From Bordetella parapertussis (lineage in GTDB: Bacteria > Pseudomonadota > Gammaproteobacteria > Burkholderiales > SG8-41), in NCBI GenBank assembly GCA_945870465.1, contig CAMBSS010000221.1, forward strand, positions 1-6,111: 6,111 nt of DNA, given 5' to 3'. The position numbers and the translations under genes were made by a program. The notes under the pieces were generated by a model. That model ran no database searches. It was not told the DNA's origin and worked only from the letters and a program-made list of their open reading frames with translations. Below, piece by piece: positions 1-5,380 of this stretch (its first letter is position 1; every line of letters begins with the position of its first letter).

Positions 1-33
1 GCCACGCCATTCCCCGCATAACCACACTGCCGC

Positions 34-270
34 TTTTGGGGACCCCTTGTGAGCCGCCGAGTAACACAGGCGAGTTCGGAGGTGTGGTCGAGGACCTGTC
101 TGAGCTCGCAACCCTTATGTTTTTTCTCATTCTTCGAGCGAGTTCCACAGACCCCGAACTCGTCGAGTAACACAGGGAAAGCGCAGGCGCGGCTCACCAG
201 GGGCGGGTCTCTTTTGGTTACTTTTCTTGCCCGTCCAAGAAAAGTGACCGGCACCGGGGCCGACCCCGGA
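34..270. repeat. Structured intergenic repeat element ending in a long stem-loop
   Basis: This stretch has no convincing gene but dense internal symmetry. A near-exact 16-base direct repeat (cgYcgagtaacacagg) sits at 55-70 and 161-176. Between the copies, 71-79 (cgagttcgg) is the perfect inverse complement of 154-162. Inside that pair, 83-87 can pair with 145-149, or 102-109 (gagctcgc) with 138-145 (gcgagttc, one G-U). The intervening loop, 110-137, is pyrimidine-rich and AT-rich. Downstream, 216-229 (GGTTACTTTTCTTG) pairs over 14 bp with 236-249 across a 6-nt loop, with one G-U. A GC hairpin follows (254-259 with 264-269). From memory, intergenic elements with the same order (a 'gccgccgagta' start, a 'tgtctgag...gcgagtt' core and a terminal 'ggttactttctt' hairpin) recur in many beta- and gammaproteobacterial genomes and are often mis-called as small proteins. 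The boundaries are approximate. Whether it acts as RNA, as a DNA palindrome, or not at all is unknown. Confidence 0.6.
216..249. repeat. 14-bp inverted repeat (terminal hairpin of the repeat element)
   Basis: The arms are 216-229 (GGTTACTTTTCTTG) and 236-249 (CAAGAAAAGTGACC), with loop cccgtc. The only imperfection is a G-U pair (219/246). No T-run follows either arm, so this is not a classical intrinsic terminator. The same kind of hairpin is, from memory, the most conserved part of the widespread intergenic repeat described above. Confidence 0.8.
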
Positions 271-313
271 GATTTAAAAAAGAAGTAGAACCAACTCCCG
301 GACGGAGCACGGG

Positions 314-341
314 TAAAATGACGACATCCAACGGAGGAAAA
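314..341 (+). promoter_or_regulatory. Possible -10 box (TAAAAT) and Shine-Dalgarno site for the dehydrogenase gene
   Basis: TAAAAT at 314-319 differs from the sigma-70 -10 consensus by one base and would start a transcript near 326. No good -35 hexamer is visible at the usual distance, so the promoter call is weak. GGAGG at 333-337 lies 4 nt before the ATG at 342. If 314-319 is the -10 box, an ATG at 318 would fall inside the promoter and could not be the start, which favours 342. Confidence 0.35.
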
Positions 342-1304
342 ATGAAAATCGCCATTCTCGACGACTACCAGCAAATCGCCATGCAAGCGGCAGACTGGAA
401 ATCCCTGCCCGCAGGAACCGAGGTCAAATCGTTCGCTGATTACATCCCGACGCAGGACGAGGTAATCAACCGGCTGCAGCCGTACGAAGTGATCATCGCC
501 ATGCGCGAGCGGACGCGCTTTCCGGCGGAGGTCATCGACAAGCTGCCTAATCTGAAGCTGATGGTGAGCACCGGCGGGCGCAACGCCAGCATAGATTCCG
601 AAGCCCTGGAGCGCCGCAAGATCCCGTTCGCGTTCGCGCCTGGAGTTGCGACCAGCACCGCTTCGACGTCCGAAGTCGCGTGGGCGCTGATACTCGGGCT
701 GTTCAAGCGCATGCCGCAATCCGAGAAGGCAATGCGTTCGGGCGCCTGGCAGGAGTCGGTGATGACCCAATCGCTGATGGGCAAGACGCTGGGCGTGTTG
801 GGCCTCGGCCGTCTCGGCACCTTCGTCGCCAAATACGGCCTCGCATTCGGCATGGACGTCATCGCATGGAGCCCGAACCTCACCGACGAGCGCACCGCCG
901 CGGTGGGCGTGCGCCGCGTCTCGAAGGAAGCGTTGTTCAAGGAATCCGATGTGATATCGGTGCACATGGTGCTCAACGCCAAGACCAAGGACATCGTCGC
1001 GGCCGCCGACATCGCCCTGATGAAACCCACGGCTTATCTCGTCAACACCTCACGCGGTCCCTTGATTAACGAGCAGGCGCTCGTCAGCGCATTGCAGGCG
1101 AAAAAAATCGCCGGCGCGGGGCTCGACGTATTCTGGAGCGAGCCGCTGGCGAAAGACCACGTGCTGCGCAAGCTCGACAACGCCGTGCTGACGCCGCACA
1201 TCGGCTACGTCGTCGACGACAACATGCAGGCGTTCTACGTGAACTCGCTGAAGACCATCAAGAGCTGGATGGCCGGCGAGCTGCTGCCGGGCAAGTCGAA
1301 GTAA
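342..1304 (+). CDS. D-2-hydroxyacid dehydrogenase family protein, NAD(P)-dependent
   Basis: Cytoplasmic oxidoreductase of about 320 aa, the usual family length, interconverting a 2-oxo acid and a D-2-hydroxy acid. Seen, numbering from the ATG at 342: a split catalytic domain at both ends; a Rossmann motif GLGRLG at 154-159; and the three catalytic positions of the family, Arg238 in NTSRG, Glu267 in DVFWSEP and His286 in TPHIG. The residue after the second Rossmann strand is Ser177 (AWSPN), where NAD-specific members usually have Asp, so NADPH use is possible (inference). The true substrate is not readable; phosphoglycerate, glyoxylate/hydroxypyruvate and other 2-oxo acids are all used in this family. 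An upstream in-frame ATG at 318 would add eight low-complexity residues. I prefer 342 because GGAGG immediately precedes it and the protein then begins MKIAILDDYQ, a natural first strand. The gene stands alone, convergent with the amidase gene. No gene symbol is justified. Confidence 0.93.
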   Translation: MKIAILDDYQQIAMQAADWKSLPAGTEVKSFADYIPTQDEVINRLQPYEVIIAMRERTRFPAEVIDKLPNLKLMVSTGGRNASIDSEALERRKIPFAFAPGVATSTASTSEVAWALILGLFKRMPQSEKAMRSGAWQESVMTQSLMGKTLGVLGLGRLGTFVAKYGLAFGMDVIAWSPNLTDERTAAVGVRRVSKEALFKESDVISVHMVLNAKTKDIVAAADIALMKPTAYLVNTSRGPLINEQALVSALQAKKIAGAGLDVFWSEPLAKDHVLRKLDNAVLTPHIGYVVDDNMQAFYVNSLKTIKSWMAGELLPGKSK

Positions 1305-1310
1305 AAATCC

Positions 1311-1359
1311 GTGAGCTCGTGAGGACGTGAAATGGTTTTTTACGACCTCACGACCTCAC
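1311..1359 (-). terminator. Long hairpin between convergent genes, probable terminator of the amidase gene
   Basis: Arms 1311-1332 and 1338-1359 pair at 20 of 22 positions (one pair is G-U; mismatches at 1316/1354 and 1325/1345) around a 5-nt loop, tggtt. Read on the minus strand, the hairpin is followed at once by GGATTTTTAC, a short T-tract, as in an intrinsic terminator. On the plus strand no T-run follows, so evidence for terminating the dehydrogenase transcript is weaker, although the stem itself might stall polymerase. The amidase stop codon (1356-1358) lies within the stem. The arms are built from a repeated unit: cgacctcac occurs at 1343-1351 and again at 1351-1359. Confidence 0.6.
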
Positions 1360-2678
1360 CCGCGCCCGGCTTTATCCAAACCCGTCGCGCACCACGCGGC
1401 GGCGCCGAGCATGTGGGTGTCGCGGTTTACCGCGCCGACAACCTGCAGCCCGAGCGGCAAGCCGTGCGGACCTTTGCCTGAGGGTATCGTCAGCGCAGGG
1501 GCGCCGCACAAAGTCCAGATCGCGCAGAACGATGCATCGCCGGTGAACTTGAGTCCCGCCGGGGCTTCGCCAGTGGCCGGTGGGGTGATGATCGCGTCGT
1601 AGTCGCCGATGAATTCGCCATATTGACGGATGAGCCCGGTGCGCAGAACGAGCGCCGCGGCGTATTCCTCCCTGCTTACCCGTACGCCGCCCTCGACATA
1701 GTCGATGAACTCTTCGCTGACCAGCCCGCCCCAGCCCGCAAGCTTGTCGGCATAACGGTCGGCGATTTCACGCAGTTGGATCGCTTTGACTGCCTGCATG
1801 GCGTGATCGAAATCCGGCGGCAGTTCGATTTCCACGACTTCGGCGCCGGCGTCGCGCAGCCGCCGCACGCTGTCGGCGAAGTTGCCACGCTGATTCGCGT
1901 CGGCCAGCGGCCAGAGCGGGGTGCGCACCGCAGCAAGCCGCGGCGGCTTGGCGGGCACTGTGAGAAGCGACATCGCAGCAGTGCCGCCAGGCAGAGCTTC
2001 CGGCGTGATCATGCAAGCTGCGACGTGCGCAGCGTCGGCAACCGAGCGCGCGATGACACCGATGTGGTCCAGCGTGTGGCTGAGCGGAAACACGCCGTCA
2101 ACAGGAATCAGGCCGTAGCTCGGCTTGAAGCCCACCACGCCGCAGTATGCCGCTGGCCGTATGACCGAACCTCGCGTCTGCGTGCCGATAGCGGCCGGCA
2201 CGAAGCCGGCGGCCACCGCGGCGGCAGACCCGCTCGATGAGCCGCCCGGCGTATGCGCCGAATTCCAGGGATTGCGCGTTTTGCCGGCATGCTGGGTGGC
2301 AAATTCGGTCGTAACGGTTTTGCCGAAGACGAAGGCGCCGGCAGCTTCCAGGCGCGTCACGGCAGTTGCCGAGCGCTGCGGGACGTGGTTTTCATAGACG
2401 GCAGATCCCATGCGGGCCGGCACCCCGGCAGTCTCGAAGACATCTTTGACGCCAAGGGGCAGGCCGAGCAGCGGCAGGTTTGCGCCGGTGCTGCGTTCGC
2501 GGTCGCGTTGCGCGGCGCAATCGAGTGCCCGCGCGGCGTCGAGATGTGCCCAAGCCTGTATCGGGCCGTCGAGCGTTTCGATGCGGCTGAGGCAGTCGCG
2601 CGTGAGTTCGGCGCTGGTCAGCGTGCTGCTGTGCATGCGCGTGAGTGCGTCGATAACGCCGGGTGGAGCGTTGTTCAT
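1356..2678 (-). CDS. Amidase-signature family hydrolase
   Basis: Cytoplasmic amide or ester hydrolase of the amidase-signature family, which includes GatA, bacterial aryl/aliphatic amidases and FAAH. Numbering from the ATG at 2678 (440 aa): catalytic Lys78 in LGVKD; a Ser-rich loop GGSSSGS with the cis-Ser at Ser147; and nucleophile Ser171 in TQTRGSVIRP. The 24-residue spacing from cis-Ser to nucleophile matches known members. The C-terminal part shows the usual YDAIITP and GAPALTIPSG segments. The second half of the Ser loop reads SSSGS rather than the commoner SSGGS. A longer reading starting with TTG at 2720 or ATG at 2717 adds about 14 residues with no family resemblance. I choose 2678 because a plausible extended -10 box lies at 2720-2728; neither start has a good Shine-Dalgarno site. 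A GatA role is unlikely, since no gatB/gatC is adjacent and the context is catabolic. The substrate is unknown. Confidence 0.92.
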   Translation of the reverse strand: MNNAPPGVIDALTRMHSSTLTSAELTRDCLSRIETLDGPIQAWAHLDAARALDCAAQRDRERSTGANLPLLGLPLGVKDVFETAGVPARMGSAVYENHVPQRSATAVTRLEAAGAFVFGKTVTTEFATQHAGKTRNPWNSAHTPGGSSSGSAAAVAAGFVPAAIGTQTRGSVIRPAAYCGVVGFKPSYGLIPVDGVFPLSHTLDHIGVIARSVADAAHVAACMITPEALPGGTAAMSLLTVPAKPPRLAAVRTPLWPLADANQRGNFADSVRRLRDAGAEVVEIELPPDFDHAMQAVKAIQLREIADRYADKLAGWGGLVSEEFIDYVEGGVRVSREEYAAALVLRTGLIRQYGEFIGDYDAIITPPATGEAPAGLKFTGDASFCAIWTLCGAPALTIPSGKGPHGLPLGLQVVGAVNRDTHMLGAAAWCATGLDKAGRG

Positions 2679-2719
2679 GAAACAGCCTGTTTGCCTGTTA
2701 GTGGGTGGAGCCGGCATCA

Positions 2720-2728
2720 ATCATACCA
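2720..2728 (-). promoter_or_regulatory. Possible extended -10 promoter element for the amidase gene
   Basis: On the minus strand, 2728 to 2720 reads TGGTATGAT, an extended -10 (TGn plus TATGAT, one base off TATAAT). No clear -35 is seen, which extended -10 promoters can tolerate. Transcription would start near 2713, leaving a leader of about 35 nt before the ATG at 2678 and excluding the ATG at 2717 as a practical start. Confidence 0.35.
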
Positions 2729-2795
2729 GCGCACTGTTATGGCCCGCGGCCAGCCCGCGTGGTGTGCGCCGCTGTGATGTTCGCGGCGGACGGTT

Positions 2796-2823
2796 TACAC
2801 TCGCGTGACATTCATACGAAAGG
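2796..2823 (+). promoter_or_regulatory. Possible -10 box and Shine-Dalgarno site for the Bug-type protein gene
   Basis: GAAAGG at 2818-2823 lies 6 nt before the ATG at 2830 and is a reasonable ribosome binding site that fixes the start. TACACT at 2796-2801 is a weak -10 candidate (two mismatches) and would give a leader of about 20 nt; the -35 is not evident. The 151-bp region between 2679 and 2829 is shared with the divergent amidase promoter. I saw no clear operator palindrome in it. Confidence 0.35.
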
Positions 2824-2829
2824 TCAACG

Positions 2830-3795
2830 ATGACGGTAATGCGTAATTTGTTGTGCGCCCTCTATTTGCTGGCGAACGGTGTTGTGTTCGCACAAGCGTA
2901 CCCTGCCAAGCCAATCCGCATGCTCGTGCCTTACCCGCCGGGGGGCGGCGTCGACATCGCGGCGCGCACCGTCGGACTAAAAATCAGCGAGGCGCTGGGC
3001 CAGCAGATCATCGTCGACAACCGCGGCGGCGCGTCGGGCAATATCGCGATGGAAACCGCCGCGCGCGGCGCGCCCGACGGCTATACGCTGATCATGAGCA
3101 GCGCCGGACCGGTGGCGATGAATCCGGGGCTGTATCCCGCGCTGCCGTTCGATCCGGTCAAGGATTTCGCGCCGATCGCGCTGGCCGCTTCCACGGTGTA
3201 TGCGCTCGTCGTTCCGCCCAGTGTGCCGGCCAAGTCGGTGAAGGAATTCATCGCGCTGGCGAAAGCGCAGCCCGGCAAGCTCACTTATGCCTCGTCCGGC
3301 ATCGGCGGGCCGCCGCACCTTGCGTTCGAGCTCATGCAGATGATGGGGGGATTCAAGGTGATCCACGTGCCGTATAAAGGAGCGGGCCCGGCGCTGGCCG
3401 ATCTGCTCGGCGCGCAGGTAACAGCATTCTTTTCCGACCTCATCGCGGCGCGTCAGCACCTTGCGTCCGGCCGCCTGCGGGCGCTCGGCGTCAGCAGCGC
3501 TCGCCGCTCGCCATTTGCGCCGGACGTGCCGACGATCGCCGAAGCCGGGCTGCCAGGCTATGAAGCGACGGGCTGGTCCGGCCTGCTGGCGCCCGCCGGC
3601 ACACCGCGCCCGATCATCGACAGGCTCAATGCGGAAATCATCCGCATCTTGCCGCTGCCGGATGTGAAAGAGCGGCTCGCGGGTGACGGCAGCGAGTTCG
3701 GAAAGAACACGCCGGAGCTGTTTGCCGGTTTCATCCGCGCCGAGCTCGACAAGTGGCGCAAGGTAATACAGACCGCGAACGTGAAGGTGGAATGA
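2830..3795 (+). CDS. Bug/TctC-family periplasmic solute-binding protein (tripartite tricarboxylate transporter type)
   Basis: Complete 321-aa extracytoplasmic receptor, the normal family length. Residues 1-23 form a Sec signal peptide: a short basic N-terminus (MTVMR), a hydrophobic core, and probable cleavage after AQA, leaving the mature start YPAKPIR. Family landmarks in order: VPYPPGGGVDIAAR near 33-46, DNRGGASGN at 63-71, PDGYTLIMSS at 82-91, LTYASSGIGG at 151-160, HVPYKGAGPALADLL at 179-193, DVPTIAEAGLPGYE at 232-245. Known for the family: these proteins bind small carboxylates or other metabolites in a two-lobed cleft, and many are orphans not linked to TctA/TctB membrane genes. This one has no membrane partner in the window. 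The ligand cannot be predicted. It is divergent from the amidase gene and monocistronic, given the terminator just downstream. Confidence 0.96.
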   Translation: MTVMRNLLCALYLLANGVVFAQAYPAKPIRMLVPYPPGGGVDIAARTVGLKISEALGQQIIVDNRGGASGNIAMETAARGAPDGYTLIMSSAGPVAMNPGLYPALPFDPVKDFAPIALAASTVYALVVPPSVPAKSVKEFIALAKAQPGKLTYASSGIGGPPHLAFELMQMMGGFKVIHVPYKGAGPALADLLGAQVTAFFSDLIAARQHLASGRLRALGVSSARRSPFAPDVPTIAEAGLPGYEATGWSGLLAPAGTPRPIIDRLNAEIIRILPLPDVKERLAGDGSEFGKNTPELFAGFIRAELDKWRKVIQTANVKVE

Positions 3796-3839
3796 TTTTC
3801 CGGGGACTATGCGATCTTAAGCCCGCCCGTGTTTCAGTC

Positions 3840-3873
3840 AAATCCGTTGCGCACAACGCAGCGGATTTTTTTT
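3840..3873 (+). terminator. Intrinsic terminator of the Bug-type protein gene
   Basis: A 12-bp stem (3840-3851 with 3857-3868, one G-U) with a 5-nt loop, cacaa, runs into a tract of eight T residues at 3866-3873. It lies 45 nt after the stop at 3793-3795. This is a textbook Rho-independent terminator on the plus strand, and it isolates the binding-protein gene from the toxin-antitoxin remnant downstream. Confidence 0.88.
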
Positions 3874-3900
3874 GCCGACGGCTGCGGGCCCCCTGTCGCG

Positions 3901-4107
3901 ATGAAAATTGTGCAAGCCGCGAAGCAGGGCAAAAGCGTGTCACGGCTGGTCGGCGAGATGCTGCAGAAACTTATGCATGAGTCGCGCGAATACGACGAAG
4001 CGATGCGGCGGTACCTATCCAGAAAGCCTTACGAATTCGAGAAGCCTGGTGGGCGCTTGCCAACCCGGGACGAACTGTATGATCGCGCCAGTCTTCGTCG
4101 ACGCTAA
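3901..4107 (+). pseudogene. N-terminally truncated VapB-like antitoxin remnant
   Basis: The 68-residue frame from the ATG at 3901 resembles the body of a VapB/ribbon-helix-helix antitoxin. It has a helix-turn-helix-like segment, AAKQGKSVSRLVGEML (residues 6-21), and a charged tail with REYDEAMRRYLSRKP and the ending PTRDELYDRASL, typical of the toxin-wrapping C-terminus. What is missing is the short N-terminal strand that normally precedes helix 1 and makes the DNA-contacting sheet of the dimer. None of the three plus frames between 3840 and 3900 supplies it, and there is no Shine-Dalgarno site before 3901. The frame can be extended back to a start at 3829, but that extension runs through the terminator and is not antitoxin-like. 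The toxin start overlaps its end by 29 nt, as in intact vapBC pairs. I read it as a decayed gene; an expressed short hypothetical protein remains possible. Recognition is from motif memory. Confidence 0.6.
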
Positions 4108-4138
4108 CGTTTTTGTCTACTTGAACGCCACCGCTTAA
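4079..4138 (+). pseudogene. PIN-domain toxin (VapC-like) remnant, first 19 codons only
   Basis: From the ATG at 4079 the frame reads MIAPVFVDANVFVYLNATA and then a TAA at 4136-4138. VFVDANVFVY is the classic first strand of a PIN-domain ribonuclease, including the first acidic metal ligand (Asp8). A functional VapC is roughly 130 aa and needs three or four spaced acidic residues, so this is a fragment. Plus-strand frames after the stop, through 4213, show no recognisable PIN continuation, so the break looks like a deletion or replacement rather than a single frameshift. The overlapping start, out of frame with the antitoxin tail, is the normal vapBC gene arrangement and supports the reading. 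Confidence 0.65.
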
Positions 4139-4213
4139 CTTCGTCACGGCCGTTGTGGGCCACACGGTCCGATTGCACACAGCTCCCGCAGCGTTCTTTC
4201 GGATTGTTCAGCC

Positions 4214-5359
4214 CTAAATCGTGAGCCAGGTCTTTGTTTGGCCGGAAGGCCGCACGGCGTAGCGCGCAACCTCCTGCTCGACGAATTGAAAACCGAGCCC
4301 CGGGGTTTGCGGCAGCACGATTTCGCCGCCGGCATGAGCCATGCGCCGGTCGATGATTTTTCCGAACGGCATGACGTCGTCTCCCAGCATGTATTCGACC
4401 ATGCCCGCGTTTGGAATCGCCGCTGCAAGGTGGCTGTGCAGGTCATGGTAGGCGTGGGGGCAGACGGTGACCTTTGCGCGCTCGGCCAGCGCGGCGATAT
4501 GCAGCCATTCACTGATGCCGCCGCAGGCAGTCGCATCGGGTTGTATGATGCATTCACCCACGCGATCCAGAAGTTCGCCGAACCGCCAGCGTCCCGCTTC
4601 GTTTTCGCCGAGCGCGATCGTGATGTCGGTCTTCCTGTTCAAAGCCGCGTGGGATTCTATGTCGTCCGTCGAAAACGGCTCTTCTATCCAGTACGGACGC
4701 TGCGCGGCAAACAAATCCAGATAGCCCATCGCGGTAGCAACGTCTTTCCACGCGTTGTTTGCATCCAGCATGAGCAGCGGGCCGTCACCAATTGCAGCGC
4801 GGACCGCTTTTACGCGCTCCGCCTCTTCGTGCGGCGCGCCCTTGCCGGTTTTCATTTTCACCGCCGTGAAGCCGGCCGCGACGAGTTGCGCCATCTCGAC
4901 GGCCAGTTTCGCGGCGGTCTTGCCTGGAGAGTAGTAGCCGCCGGCCGCATAGCACTTGACGCTGTCCCGCTTTGCGCCGCCGAGGAATTGGTACAGAGGC
5001 TGGCCCGCTGCCCGCGCACGCAGATCCCACAACGTGTTGTCGACGAGGCTGATGGCGCGCATCACCGCGCCGGTGCGGCCATGCAACGTAGTGCCTGAAT
5101 ACATGGCGTCCCAAAGCGTCGCGCATTGCCCGACATCGGCGCCCAACACCAGCGGCGCCAGCCACTCTTCGATGGCAATGCCGACCAGCCGCGTGGGAAT
5201 CGCGCCCAGATATGAGTAGCCTATTCCTTCAGCTCCGTCGCGGGTCCTGATTTTCAGCAGGCCGAAGTGGCGGACGCTGACGCTTTGCGTCGCGAAAGCG
5301 ATGGGGTTTTCAAGCGGTATGCCGACTATTGCATAAGACAAGGAGGCAACGGTGTTCAT
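4214..5359 (-). CDS. Mandelate racemase/muconate lactonizing enzyme family protein (enolase superfamily)
   Basis: Cytoplasmic, Mg-dependent enzyme of 381 aa, full length for the family, which abstracts the alpha-proton of a carboxylate to give an enolate. Seen: an N-terminal capping domain (about 1-125) and a barrel domain with the KxK motif Lys168-Met-Lys170; metal ligands Asp199 (LDAN), Glu226 (WIEEP) and Glu252 (GEN); and Asp275 (QPD) paired with His302 (PHAYH). The Asp-to-His spacing of 27 residues equals that of mandelate racemase (Asp270/His297), so the full racemase-type Lys plus His-Asp machinery appears intact. Members of this subgroup include racemases and acid-sugar dehydratases; the substrate here is not predictable. 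It lies 21 nt downstream of the second Bug-type gene on the same strand, so the two are very likely co-transcribed. No good Shine-Dalgarno precedes the ATG at 5359, consistent with translational coupling. No clear intrinsic terminator is seen after its stop. Confidence 0.94.
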   Translation of the reverse strand: MNTVASLSYAIVGIPLENPIAFATQSVSVRHFGLLKIRTRDGAEGIGYSYLGAIPTRLVGIAIEEWLAPLVLGADVGQCATLWDAMYSGTTLHGRTGAVMRAISLVDNTLWDLRARAAGQPLYQFLGGAKRDSVKCYAAGGYYSPGKTAAKLAVEMAQLVAAGFTAVKMKTGKGAPHEEAERVKAVRAAIGDGPLLMLDANNAWKDVATAMGYLDLFAAQRPYWIEEPFSTDDIESHAALNRKTDITIALGENEAGRWRFGELLDRVGECIIQPDATACGGISEWLHIAALAERAKVTVCPHAYHDLHSHLAAAIPNAGMVEYMLGDDVMPFGKIIDRRMAHAGGEIVLPQTPGLGFQFVEQEVARYAVRPSGQTKTWLTI

Positions 5360-5380
5360 CGCGTGGCAGGCCGGTTGCCG

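Noticed and set aside
254..269. 6-bp GC hairpin (ccgggg / ccccgg) as a terminator
   Set aside because: It is followed by A-rich, not T-rich, sequence on the plus strand, and no T-run follows on the minus strand either.
49..288. Open frame of 79 codons at the left end
   Set aside because: It runs straight through the direct repeat and the 216-249 hairpin, has low-complexity Ser/Arg-rich content and no domain, and reflects the repeat element. Frames containing 'LLVTFLAR.RKVT'-like strings are, from memory, recurrent false calls over this repeat.
440..1030. 196-codon minus-strand open frame
   Set aside because: Antisense to the dehydrogenase core, including its Rossmann motif; composition typical of a shadow frame.
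2253..2777. 174-codon plus-strand open frame
   Set aside because: Antisense to the amidase N-terminal half and reaching across its promoter; no motif and no ribosome binding site.
3829..3900. Upstream extension of the antitoxin frame to a start at 3829
   Set aside because: These 24 codons cover the terminator stem and T-run at 3840-3873 and do not look like a ribbon-helix-helix N-terminus.
4150..4167. Small hairpin downstream of the enolase-superfamily gene as its terminator
   Set aside because: The stem is about seven pairs with a bulge and a 3-nt loop, and no T-tract follows on the minus strand.
4238..5098. 286-codon plus-strand open frame
   Set aside because: It is antisense to the enolase-superfamily gene, whose sense product has all catalytic motifs. 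The antisense product is rich in Arg, His and Val with no recognisable motif, as expected from GC-rich codon bias.
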